The position numbers and the translations under genes were made by a program. The notes under the pieces are model-generated. The model did no database searches. It saw only the letters and a list, made by a program, of their open reading frames with translations, and was not told where the DNA came from. From the NCBI GenBank assembly GCA_964465295.1, contig CAYXKC010000040.1, positions 1-13,203 of the forward strand: 13,203 nucleotides of DNA, read 5' to 3'. The stretch's first letter is position 1. Every line of letters begins with the position of its first letter. Below are positions 1 through 5,851 of the stretch, piece after piece. The DNA is from Methanolacinia sp964465295. Lineage in GTDB: Archaea; Halobacteriota; Methanomicrobia; Methanomicrobiales; Methanomicrobiaceae.

Positions 1-5
1 AAAAA

Positions 6-90
6 TGCGGGGGGAGCGATTCGAACGCTCGAACTCCTACGAGACAGGGTCCTAAGCCCTGCGCCTTTGACCAGGCTCGGCAACCCCCGC
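6..90 (-). tRNA. tRNA-Leu (anticodon UAG)
   Basis: The minus strand folds as a complete class II tRNA of 85 nt. The acceptor stem pairs GCGGGGG (90-84) with CCCCCGC (13-7) and has discriminator A at 6. The D arm has a GCC/GGC stem. The anticodon stem is CAGGG/CCCTG with loop CTTAGGA, giving anticodon TAG, which reads CUA/CUN leucine codons. The long variable arm has a CTC/GAG stem, and the T arm pairs GAGCG with CGCTC around loop TTCGAAT. There is no intron. CCA is not encoded; five T residues follow the 3' end on the minus strand and could act as a terminator. A weak TATA-like AT-rich stretch lies around 110-118, about 24 nt upstream of the 5' end. Confidence 0.97.
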
Positions 91-343
91 CTGTTGATTG
101 ATGTTTGCTTTAATTATCGTAAAATGGTCAAACCATTAAACGGAAAAATCCGCTATAGAAATTGACCGCCATTTCATATTAAAACAGTGCCTGGAAGTCC
201 TGTTTTCCTCCTTCCAGCAGGGCTATTGACCTCGGAGAAAGAAACGAACTGATGAAGAAAAGGAGCGAGAGGGGAATCATCCCCTCCTGAATTTCATCCG
301 GGTTTTTCAGGGCATAAGCCCCTTACGGGGCAACCCTCTGCTC

Positions 344-415
344 AATTCGCTTCGCGAATTTTCACAATTATGATAGCCCGGTATGGACGCTACCCTCCGG
401 GTAGCCTCGACCGGG
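344..415 (+). ncRNA. Candidate structured RNA element, copy A (upstream of eha operon)
   Basis: Hairpin AATTCGC (344-350) / GCGAATT (354-360) is followed by the single-stranded string ACAATTATG (364-372). Next comes a nested stem: outer CCCGGT (377-382) with ACCGGG (410-415), and inner GCTACCC (389-395) with GGGTAGC (399-405). The segment CTCGA (406-410) follows the inner stem. The same order of parts, with different but still complementary stem bases, recurs at 8118-8200 before cofE. CCCGG (377-381) can pair either with 411-415 or with CCGGG at 397-401, so alternative folds exist. The strand is inferred from the downstream genes. Function is unknown. Confidence 0.5.
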
Positions 416-473
416 AAAATAACTGATTTTTAGGGGGACATTTATTTTGATGCAGGAGAGGATGCCTGCCCAT

Positions 474-587
474 CCCCGATTGCGACCTGTCGCGATTTAA
501 GTTACGGAAAATTTGAACTCCTGACAAACAAATGAACCGGATTTCCCTGTATTGGTGACCGCAGGTCGCCTCGGAAATAGATCGGGG
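474..587 (+). ncRNA. Candidate structured RNA with a three-tier long-range fold
   Basis: Three nested stems can be read directly: CCCCGAT (474-480) with ATCGGGG (581-587); GCGACCTG (482-489) with CAGGTCGC (562-569); and GGAAA/ATTTG (506-515) with CAAAT (529-533) and TTTCC (542-546). CTCGG follows the 3' arm of the second stem, resembling the CTCGA after the inner stem of copies A and B. An AT-rich TTTATTTT stretch (441-448) lies about 26-30 nt upstream, and a T6 run at 630-635 lies downstream after another small hairpin (588-599). A stand-alone small RNA or part of the eha leader are both possible. The strand is not proven, because stems also form on the complement. I see no match to a family I know. 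Confidence 0.45.
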
Positions 588-629
588 CGAAGACCTTCGG
601 ATGGCAATTAAACCTCTTTTACCACGGTC

Positions 630-635
630 TTTTTT
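630..635 (+). terminator. U-tract, possible terminator of the upstream noncoding RNA
   Basis: A T6 run lies about 43 nt after the 474-587 fold and before the presumed eha promoter. Archaeal termination commonly occurs at U-rich tracts without requiring a hairpin. Confidence 0.35.
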
Positions 636-694
636 CGCTGTACTGAAATAAAAGACAAACTGCCGCCAATCTTAGAAATAATGTAGAAATCAAA

Positions 695-704
695 ACCTTT
701 ATCG
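695..704 (+). promoter_or_regulatory. Possible promoter of the eha operon
   Basis: AAAACC followed by TTTATC (698-703) resembles a BRE plus TATA box. A start site about 26 nt downstream would fall near 727 and leave a 5' UTR of about 20 nt before the ATG at 748. The match to the TTTATATA consensus is imperfect, and an alternative AT-rich box lies at 713-729. If the true start is upstream of 344, the structured elements would be part of the leader. Confidence 0.3.
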
Positions 705-747
705 CTACTCTGGGATTAAAAACATAATACCGAAACTGGGTTTGGAC

Positions 748-1251
748 ATGTCTGGTGAAATACCATATACGGAAATATTCCATATTTTTGCCGCAGCAGC
801 GGTCTGCTTTGTTATTTTTGTTACAATCGACCTGCTGTTCAGGCTGCCGGAGAAGGGCGGAGTCCGCGGGGCGGATGCCATCGGCAGATCCATCGAATCG
901 GCCGGAGGAGACTTAAACGGCGGATTAATGATGGGAAACATCGTCTGTTCGCCGGATGCATCCGCGGGAACCCTCCTTGCCGCGTGCGGTGTTTATGCCG
1001 CGGGAATCCCGGGCGGGCTTGCGGCGGCGGTCCTGGTCTTCATCGGAAACCGGATCTGCCATGACAAAGGCTATGCGGGAACGACCGGAGCGGTGGTCGC
1101 CACATTCGTCGTCTATGCACTGACAACATATGCCGGATTCTCCCCCGGACAGTTCATCGCAGGGATGGTCATCGCCATCCTTGTAATCCAGGGAATATCG
1201 CAGAAATATGCAAGCCGCCTTCTCGGGGCCTTGTGGAGGATTCGAACATGA
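748..1251 (+). CDS. ehaB: Energy-converting hydrogenase A subunit B (EhaB-like membrane protein)
   Basis: Integral membrane protein of 167 aa and first gene of the eha operon. Hydrophobic segments lie near residues 8-31, 75-98, 108-128 and 133-150. Between the first two is a hydrophilic, glycine-rich stretch (about 36-68) containing GADAIGRSIESAGGDLNGG. I assign it from its length, from its place immediately before an ehaC-like gene, and from the canonical order of the rest of the operon, not from a diagnostic motif. A TTG at 742 could extend it by two residues, but ATG 748 is preferred. No strong Shine-Dalgarno is visible. The stop TGA overlaps the next ATG (ATGA at 1248-1251), implying translational coupling. 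No separate ehaA (normally the first, small gene) is seen upstream. Confidence 0.75.
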   Translation: MSGEIPYTEIFHIFAAAAVCFVIFVTIDLLFRLPEKGGVRGADAIGRSIESAGGDLNGGLMMGNIVCSPDASAGTLLAACGVYAAGIPGGLAAAVLVFIGNRICHDKGYAGTTGAVVATFVVYALTTYAGFSPGQFIAGMVIAILVIQGISQKYASRLLGALWRIRT

Positions 1252-1490
1252 TCGCCGCTTTAGTTACCGCGACTATCGCGATATATGCGGTTGCAAGGAT
1301 AGTTCTTGAAAAAGAGACGCTCAGGAGGTTCACTTACCTCAATGTCATGAACTTCGCAATTGCGGCAACGATCCCGCTCGTAATCGACGGTCCGCTCGCA
1401 ATCGCCGCTGCGGCCGCCTACTTCGTCGGCTCGACCCTGGAGTCAAATGCCATTGCAAGTGCATATGCGATACGGGGGGATGAAAAATGA
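1248..1490 (+). CDS. ehaC: Energy-converting hydrogenase A subunit C (EhaC-like)
   Basis: Small hydrophobic protein of 80 aa with membrane segments near residues 1-19 and 33-64. It ends in a short charged tail (RGDEK). ATG 1248 is chosen over an upstream GTG at 1233 because GGAGGA (1235-1240) gives a Shine-Dalgarno with ideal spacing, and because the ATG forms a 4-nt ATGA overlap with the ehaB stop. Its size and its position between the ehaB-like and ehaD-like genes fit EhaC, a membrane subunit of the ion-translocating module with no catalytic residues of its own. Identity rests mainly on synteny. Confidence 0.75.
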   Translation: MIAALVTATIAIYAVARIVLEKETLRRFTYLNVMNFAIAATIPLVIDGPLAIAAAAAYFVGSTLESNAIASAYAIRGDEK

Positions 1491-1717
1491 TCTGGTATCT
1501 CGAACTGGTATTCGGGCTGATGGTTATCGGCGGTGCGGCAGTCGCAGTACTATGGAAAAATCCCTTCGACAAGCTGATCGCGGTCGGCATCGTGGCAGGG
1601 GGGCTGATGCCGTTCATCGCGGACCGCGGGTATCTCGATGTGCTGATAATCGTATCACTGATAATCCCACTGTCTACAATAATCCTGCTCCGTGTAGTAA
1701 GGGGGGATGAATCATAG
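1487..1717 (+). CDS. ehaD: Energy-converting hydrogenase A subunit D (EhaD-like)
   Basis: A 76-aa protein with three predicted membrane segments (about 4-22, 28-46 and 50-70). A basic/acidic linker KNPFDKLIAVG lies between the first two. Small three-helix subunits of this kind resemble the MnhF/MrpF-like or MrpG-like parts of Mrp antiporter modules, which energy-converting hydrogenases share. The start ATG overlaps the ehaC stop (ATGA). It ends in TAG at 1715-1717, which overlaps an ATA codon (ATAG) that appears to start ehaE. Assigned by size and operon order. Confidence 0.75.
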   Translation: MIWYLELVFGLMVIGGAAVAVLWKNPFDKLIAVGIVAGGLMPFIADRGYLDVLIIVSLIIPLSTIILLRVVRGDES

Positions 1718-1950
1718 ACCCTCTTTTAGTAATCGGCCTCGGCATACTCTTCATAGGCGGATTTTCATCCGCGTTTCCGCAGCCGAAAACCTACGTCAAC
1801 AGGATAATCAATATCGAGATCACCTCGTTCGGACTCCTGCTCGTAATGCTGGTATACGACGAGACAATCGCACTTGTAACCTTCATCGCGGTAACAGCGA
1901 TAACCACGTTTGTCCTCGTCAGGGTGCTTGAGAGGAGTGAGGCGGCATGA
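1714..1950 (+). CDS. ehaE: Energy-converting hydrogenase A subunit E (EhaE-like), apparent ATA start
   Basis: The frame reads DPLLVIGLGILFIGGFSSAF, then PKTYVNRIINIEITSFGLLL and a final pair of helices ending LERSEAA (78 codons including the first). Membrane segments are near residues 2-21, 38-49 and 52-70. The frame opens after TGA 1708-1710 and offers only ATC (1711) and ATA (1714). The first ATG is near 1847 and would remove more than half of the protein, including helix 1 and the NIEI segment. A G-rich Shine-Dalgarno (1701-1706) stands about 7 nt before ATA 1714, which forms an ATAG overlap with the ehaD stop, mirroring the ATGA overlaps elsewhere. I infer AUA initiation; a sequencing error is the alternative. 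The protein is Mrp-subunit-like and fills the expected ehaE slot. Confidence 0.75.
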   Translation: MDPLLVIGLGILFIGGFSSAFPQPKTYVNRIINIEITSFGLLLVMLVYDETIALVTFIAVTAITTFVLVRVLERSEAA

Positions 1951-2408
1951 CAGGCATAATCAGGCGGATCTCCCGCATCCTGCAGAACCACAACAACCTT
2001 GTAGGCGTCTACGCCTTTGTCGTAATCGCGGTAATAATCGTCGGGCTCCTGCTCCAGTCCCCATTGACATACGACCGGGACCAGCTCTACCCGAAGACGA
2101 TCGACAAAAACAGCACACTAGATCCCTACGATCGCGGAGGTGTTCCGTTCGGGCAGACGAACGTAATCTCCCAGTACCCGGAGAACGAACCGTATCTCGG
2201 GTACGTTACCGCATACCTCACCCCCGTATCCCTCTGGATATCGGAGACAACGCCGTTCATGGGGACCACGATCGTCTCCCACCCCGGCGGAATCATCGAC
2301 GAGATCCTCTACAACACGAGAGGCCTTGATACGATAGTCGAGACGAGCATACTCTTCGTGGCGTTTACGATGGCGATGTTCCTGTTTGCAAGAAGGAGGG
2401 AGGAATAA
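1947..2408 (+). CDS. ehaF: Energy-converting hydrogenase A subunit F (EhaF-like)
   Basis: A 153-aa protein with one N-terminal membrane helix (about 18-36), a long polar segment (about 37-131) rich in Tyr, Pro and Asp, and a C-terminal helix (about 132-149) ending in RRREE. The long polar section between two helices suggests a domain outside the membrane. ATG 1947 makes an ATGA overlap with the ehaE stop, and a purine-rich GAGGAG precedes it. Length and slot match EhaF of Methanothermobacter-type operons. No cofactor-binding motif is visible, so a structural or coupling role in the membrane arm is inferred. Confidence 0.75.
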   Translation: MTGIIRRISRILQNHNNLVGVYAFVVIAVIIVGLLLQSPLTYDRDQLYPKTIDKNSTLDPYDRGGVPFGQTNVISQYPENEPYLGYVTAYLTPVSLWISETTPFMGTTIVSHPGGIIDEILYNTRGLDTIVETSILFVAFTMAMFLFARRREE

Positions 2409-3031
2409 TGCTGGTATACGACCTCTCGGCCGAATACGAAGCTGCGCTGATTATAACGCTCTTATGTATTATCATCTCTTTCTGGGCGATAATGAAGGAG
2501 AAAGACGACCTCCACCGGCTGATACTCACAGACCTCGTGGAAGTCATGTGTCTTGTGATAATCGCGCTCGTCGCAACCGACCTTGCAGAGGCGCTGATCC
2601 TCCCCGGGCTGGTCGTCGGGATCGCCGAGTTTCTGGCACTATCCGAATTATACATCGAAAAGGAGGAGCTCAGGAAGGTTCCTGAAAACGTACTTCATAT
2701 CGAGGTCATGGACTCCGCACCCGGGATAATCGCGGTGATATTCGTAATCTACGGAATAATCCTCTCCGGGTTCACCGGCGGTGCGGTCGCGGGTCTCGGG
2801 CTCCTCTTCTACTTCATGTGCAGGGGAAGCAGCGAGAAGAGGGAGATCATCGAGACCGTCAGCGGTTATGCCTGGGCATGCTGGGTTGTTGCATTCATCG
2901 TGTTCATGGCGCTGCCCCAGTACTGGTTCTTCGGCGTGATTATCGCCGGGGCAGGAATATTTGCGAAGGTGGCGGCGAAGATGTCGCTCATCGGAACGAT
3001 GAACGGCGACGGAGGTGAAAAGGATGTATAA
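2408..3031 (+). CDS. ehaG: Energy-converting hydrogenase A subunit G (EhaG-like)
   Basis: Polytopic membrane protein of 207 aa with roughly six helices (near 12-30, 42-58, 60-80, 102-122, 124-140 and 155-190). Acidic residues lie within or beside the early helices (LTDLVEVM, TDLAEA, GIAEFLALSE), as expected for proton or sodium paths. The AGGAGGGAGGA run just before the ATG is a strong Shine-Dalgarno, and the start overlaps the ehaF stop by one base (TAATG). EhaG is a membrane-arm subunit; the assignment rests on size, topology and order. Confidence 0.78.
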   Translation: MLVYDLSAEYEAALIITLLCIIISFWAIMKEKDDLHRLILTDLVEVMCLVIIALVATDLAEALILPGLVVGIAEFLALSELYIEKEELRKVPENVLHIEVMDSAPGIIAVIFVIYGIILSGFTGGAVAGLGLLFYFMCRGSSEKREIIETVSGYAWACWVVAFIVFMALPQYWFFGVIIAGAGIFAKVAAKMSLIGTMNGDGGEKDV

Positions 3032-3692
3032 TCTTCCCTCGCCGCAGATTGAAGGCGAAGTCCTCGCCTACATTCCCTTCGGCGATATCGTGTACTACTT
3101 CAGCCCGTACACCCTTGTACTCTTCATATTTGCACTGACCTTCACGGTCCTTGCAATCCTCTCCCGGCCCGAGAGGCAGGTCGACATCGCGTTCGGCGGG
3201 GATGCATACTACACTAAAGAGATACCCGAAAAGCAGATGCGGTTCCAGAGATTCATGGCGATATCCTGCGGACTTGCGGCGATGGCGGGCGTTACGACCG
3301 GCGATATATTCAACTTCACCCTGCTTACCGCGATGGTGGGCATATGCAACATAGGAATCGTCGCATCGGTGAGGAACAAACATGTCCTCGACAACGCCTA
3401 CGAGTACGGCATACTGGCGATGATTGGAACACTCCCGCTATTCGGTGCGGCTGCAATCATCCTCGCCACAACCGGGACTCTCAGCCTCTGGGAGATCTAT
3501 TCGCCTGCTGTCACAATCCCGGTGATCGCAAAGGCCCTGCTTGTAATCGGTGTAATAGGAGAGGGGATGGCGCCGGTATATGTTGCAAAGGCCGAGATAA
3601 CGAGAGCCCCCGGGGCGCCCTATGTGCTTATGATCCACGTAAGCTCGCTGGTTATGTTCCTGAGGGTAGTGGAGATTATTATATCGATGTGA
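3024..3692 (+). CDS. ehaH: Energy-converting hydrogenase A subunit H (EhaH, antiporter-like)
   Basis: Membrane protein of 222 aa with about six helices. It resembles a shortened proton-conducting transporter (NuoL/M/N, MrpD family): GDIFNFTLLTAMVGICNIG near residues 90-110, and a helix-Lys-helix region with IAKALLVIGVIGEGMAPVYVAKAEI near 165-190, where the Lys and Glu residues are candidates for ion translocation. ATG 3024 is chosen over an in-frame GTG at 3015 because the GTG is part of a perfect GGAGGTGA Shine-Dalgarno (3011-3018) serving the ATG. It overlaps the ehaG 3' end by 8 nt. The likely role is to carry H+ or Na+ that drives ferredoxin reduction by H2. Confidence 0.82.
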   Translation: MYNLPSPQIEGEVLAYIPFGDIVYYFSPYTLVLFIFALTFTVLAILSRPERQVDIAFGGDAYYTKEIPEKQMRFQRFMAISCGLAAMAGVTTGDIFNFTLLTAMVGICNIGIVASVRNKHVLDNAYEYGILAMIGTLPLFGAAAIILATTGTLSLWEIYSPAVTIPVIAKALLVIGVIGEGMAPVYVAKAEITRAPGAPYVLMIHVSSLVMFLRVVEIIISM

Positions 3693-3705
3693 GGAGATCG
3701 TGGAA

Positions 3706-3906
3706 ATGACAGGAAAAACAAAAGCACTAATGATTGTATCAGGGCTGATCTGCCCTGCCTCGGCAATTCTTGCAGCAGCCGGAGCGATAGATGCGATCGT
3801 GATGGTCGCAGCCCTTGTAATATTCTTTCCGCTGTTCGTCATCTCGACGTTCCTCACCTGGAAGGCATCCGATCACGAAGGAGACTATCCGTTTATAGGT
3901 TATTGA
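3706..3906 (+). CDS. ehaI: Energy-converting hydrogenase A subunit I (EhaI-like)
   Basis: A 66-aa protein with two membrane helices (about 7-30 and 32-51) and a polar tail KASDHEGDYPFIGY. GTG 3700 is a possible start, but ATG 3706 lies 9 nt after GAGGAG (3691-3696), whereas the GTG would be only 3 nt away, so ATG is preferred. That Shine-Dalgarno overlaps the stop of ehaH. Size and slot fit EhaI; there is no recognisable motif. Confidence 0.7.
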   Translation: MTGKTKALMIVSGLICPASAILAAAGAIDAIVMVAALVIFFPLFVISTFLTWKASDHEGDYPFIGY

Positions 3907-3907
3907 C

Positions 3908-4759
3908 ATGATTCTGTTTCTGCTCTACCTGCTGCTCGCCGTCTTCACCGGCCTGCTCTACCACGGAATACACAGGAAGGTTATCGCGAGAATCCAGACG
4001 AGGCCCGGGCCGCCGATATGGCAGGAGTTCCTTCATACCCTGAAGTTCTCCTTCAAGCAGACCTGGATACCGAAGACAGCGTCACAGCTGATGTTTGTCG
4101 CCATCGTCGTGATAATGATCGCGATTTGGGTCGGGGGGCTTTATGTGCTTCTCTCGGGTGGAAGCCTGCTGATACTCTTTGCGATATTCCTTCTCCACAA
4201 GATAACCGAGCACGGACTTGGCCTCTCGTCAGGTTCGCCCTACGGTAAGTTCGGCGCGATAAGGTCGGTCATATCGGCGGCATCCGAGATCCCGCTCTTT
4301 GCAACAGTCGGTGCGGTATACATGATCACGGGCTCGCTGATGATATCGGATATTACCGCATATGAAGCCGCAAACGGGCCGCTTATCTTCGCAGCATTTC
4401 CCATGGCCGCTGCGATGTATGTGATCGTTTTATCGAAGGTCCCCTACAACCCGTTTGGGATAATCGAGGCGAAGGAGATCGTAAGCGGAAACAAGACTGA
4501 GCACTTCGGCGTATGGAGAGCCGGGCTTGAGACAGGATTTGCGATAAAGACATTCGTTCTTCTCGCGGCTTTTGTCACAATATTCATCGGCGCTCTTCCG
4601 CTTTGGCTGCTTTTGGTCGCAATGCTCGTCGTCCTCATTACGATGTCGTTCATATGCGCACTGACGCCGATGCTGTCTCCCTACGACGCTGTAACTATAC
4701 AGGCATTGATAATCGCCATTGTCGTAGTTTATGTTGTGATTGCGGGGGTGGTTCTGTGA
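3908..4759 (+). CDS. ehaJ: Energy-converting hydrogenase A subunit J (EhaJ, NuoH-like)
   Basis: A 283-aa membrane protein with about eight helices and clear relationship to NuoH/EchB/HycD. Family signatures are KVIARIQTRPGPP at about 24-36, matching the conserved Q.R.GP region; SPYGKFGAIRSVISAASEIPL around 108-129, the helix-loop region that in complex I borders the quinone cavity; and VPYNPFGIIEAKEIVSG around 178-194, matching the P-x-x-EAE-x-E-x-V-x-G region. In membrane-bound hydrogenases this subunit anchors the small and large subunits and links electron transfer to ion movement. It starts one base after the ehaI stop. No strong Shine-Dalgarno is seen, so translation is probably coupled. 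Confidence 0.92.
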   Translation: MILFLLYLLLAVFTGLLYHGIHRKVIARIQTRPGPPIWQEFLHTLKFSFKQTWIPKTASQLMFVAIVVIMIAIWVGGLYVLLSGGSLLILFAIFLLHKITEHGLGLSSGSPYGKFGAIRSVISAASEIPLFATVGAVYMITGSLMISDITAYEAANGPLIFAAFPMAAAMYVIVLSKVPYNPFGIIEAKEIVSGNKTEHFGVWRAGLETGFAIKTFVLLAAFVTIFIGALPLWLLLVAMLVVLITMSFICALTPMLSPYDAVTIQALIIAIVVVYVVIAGVVL

Positions 4760-5004
4760 AGAAGGCTGGTATTATGCTTGTTGCAGGAGCGGTTTTTTAC
4801 GTGGCAGTCGCAGTATGGCAGTCGGTGATAAACCCTGGCATAATTCCGGAAGCGGCCGCCATTGCCATTCTGCTTGGAGGACTGTGCTTGGTCCTGGCGG
4901 CAGGGAACCCGGAGACGGTAAAGAGGGGAGAGATCGCCGCCATCTGGATTTGCGTTCTGCTCTTTGCCGCATACGGGCTGTTGAGTGTCGGAGGGGTGTT
5001 GTAA
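4756..5004 (+). CDS. ehaL: Eha hydrogenase small membrane subunit (EhaK/EhaL-like)
   Basis: An 82-aa hydrophobic protein with three helices (about 4-23, 31-49 and 60-80) and a polar AGNPETVKRGE turn. The start is GTG 4756, in a 4-nt GTGA overlap with the ehaJ stop, with GGGGGTGG (4744-4751) as Shine-Dalgarno. The frame remains open further upstream, but that part lies inside ehaJ. Its place directly before ehaM suggests EhaL. Since ehaK and ehaL are separate in Methanobacteriales-type operons and only one gene lies here, one of them is missing or unrecognisable, so the symbol is tentative. Confidence 0.65.
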   Translation: MKKAGIMLVAGAVFYVAVAVWQSVINPGIIPEAAAIAILLGGLCLVLAAGNPETVKRGEIAAIWICVLLFAAYGLLSVGGVL

Positions 5005-5387
5005 TGGAGTTCATCTACGAAAAAGACCTGACCAGTATGAAGCTGAAGATACTCATGAGCCCGTTTCATTCGAGGATGATCGATGAGCTCTCGAAGATGT
5101 ATAATGTAAGCCCTTCGAGGCTCCGGAAGACCCTCATGGAGAATTTCGATATGTCGTATCTCGAAAACCTTCCGGCAAGGTATAATTCATGGAAGTCGGA
5201 GGCGGCCGGGGACAGCATCGACTATGCCATCGGTGCGACGCTCTTTGTCGAATATATCCCGATGGTGGGTGAAGAGGCCGCAGGGGCGGTGTTTGAGAAG
5301 GTGAGCGGGCAGATAGAATCCGGCGGCGACAGGGATGAAGCGATCGCGGCCGGAAGAGAAGAGATGGCGGGGATGATATGGCGATGA
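5004..5387 (+). CDS. ehaM: Energy-converting hydrogenase A subunit M (EhaM)
   Basis: Soluble, helical, acidic protein of 127 aa with no membrane segment and no cysteine cluster. It contains MKLKILMSPFHSRMIDELSKMYNVSPSRLRKTLMENFDMSYLENLPARYNSW, consistent with EhaM (DUF1959-type). Residues 30-50 look like a helix-turn-helix-like segment, but DNA binding is not implied. It lies between the membrane module and the catalytic subunits, as in canonical eha operons. The start shares one base with the upstream stop (TAATG) and follows GGAGGGG (4990-4996). Its biochemical role is not established. Confidence 0.8.
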   Translation: MEFIYEKDLTSMKLKILMSPFHSRMIDELSKMYNVSPSRLRKTLMENFDMSYLENLPARYNSWKSEAAGDSIDYAIGATLFVEYIPMVGEEAAGAVFEKVSGQIESGGDRDEAIAAGREEMAGMIWR

Positions 5388-5851
5388 GCATTATACAGAA
5401 ACTGAAGAACAAGGTCCGCCAGAGGTCGATACACGTAAGCTATGTCAATGTCGGCTCCTGCAACGGGTGCGATATCGAGATACTCGCCTGCCTGTCGCCG
5501 AGGTACGACCTCGAGCAGTACGGGATATATGTCCACAACAATCCCCGTGAGGCAGACATACTCCTGATAACGGGGGCGCTGTGCGAGCAGTGGGATGATA
5601 AGCTTGTAAGCATATGGGAGAAGATCCCGGAGCCCAAGGCGGCGATTACGATAGGCAACTGCCCCGTATCCGGCTGCGTCTTCAACCGCCGGGGAAGCTA
5701 TGTCAACCCGCCGGTATCAAAGCATATCCCGATTGCAGCGTCGATTCCCGGCTGCCCGCCGCGACCGTCGGAGATTGTGAGCACTATACTGAGCCTTGCG
5801 CCTGAAGTGTTTAAGGACTTCGAGGAGAAGGGTAAGGAGAAGAAGAGATGA
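5378..5851 (+). CDS. ehaN: Energy-converting hydrogenase A subunit N (EhaN), [NiFe] hydrogenase small subunit
   Basis: A 157-aa NuoB-like small subunit that carries the [4Fe-4S] cluster proximal to the Ni-Fe site. Four cysteines sit in the expected pattern: C28 and C31 in GSCNGCDIE, C95 in GNCPVSGC (followed by C100), and C126 in IPGCPPRP. As in other group 4 energy-converting hydrogenases it is short, with no Tat signal and no extra cluster domains. It has a basic N-terminus (KLKNKVRQR) and a lysine-rich C-terminus. Start ATG 5378 overlaps ehaM by 10 nt; ATG 5384, which makes an exact ATGA overlap, is an alternative. The subunit works with EhaO, EhaP and the membrane arm. Confidence 0.93.
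   Translation: MAMSIIQKLKNKVRQRSIHVSYVNVGSCNGCDIEILACLSPRYDLEQYGIYVHNNPREADILLITGALCEQWDDKLVSIWEKIPEPKAAITIGNCPVSGCVFNRRGSYVNPPVSKHIPIAASIPGCPPRPSEIVSTILSLAPEVFKDFEEKGKEKKR

Larger units (their letters stand above)
91..747. other. Long noncoding region rich in inverted repeats, between tRNA-Leu and the eha operon
   Basis: About 650 nt with no credible ORF. It contains many perfect inverted repeats: 123-128/132-137 (AATGGT/ACCATT), 191-197/211-217 (CTGGAAG/CTTCCAG), 269-274/281-286 (GAGGGG/CCCCTC), 318-322/327-331 (GCCCC/GGGGC, extendable to 308-340), 344-350/354-360, the nested pair 377-415, 452-456/465-469 (GCAGG/CCTGC), the long fold 474-587 and a small hairpin 588-599. A U-tract lies at 630-635. 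I infer one or more structured RNAs or a long structured leader, followed by the eha promoter. I do not recognise RNase P RNA, 7S RNA or a known riboswitch here. Confidence 0.6.

Noticed and set aside
250..290. Possible C/D box sRNA: CTGATGA at 250-256 and CTGA at 287-290
   Set aside because: The C box lacks the purine at its first position, no C'/D' boxes or terminal stem are visible, and the interval is instead filled by a GAGGGG/CCCCTC hairpin.
344..415. Elements A and B as insertion-sequence ends or a MITE
   Set aside because: There is no transposase, no terminal inverted repeats enclosing a unit, no target duplication, and the stems differ by changes that keep pairing. It cannot be fully excluded with only two copies.
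91..741. RNase P RNA or 7S (SRP) RNA in the long noncoding region
   Set aside because: None of the universally conserved blocks of either RNA is present on either strand, although several strong stems are.
705..941. Minus-strand ORF of 78 codons over the start of ehaB
   Set aside because: It lies opposite a membrane-protein gene with clear operon context, and its Ser/Pro-rich text is the typical antisense shadow of hydrophobic codons.
4603..4755. Upstream extension of the ehaK/L-like frame to 4603
   Set aside because: This part overlaps the conserved 3' end of ehaJ and reads as Arg/His-rich shadow text. GTG 4756 has a Shine-Dalgarno and the usual stop/start overlap.
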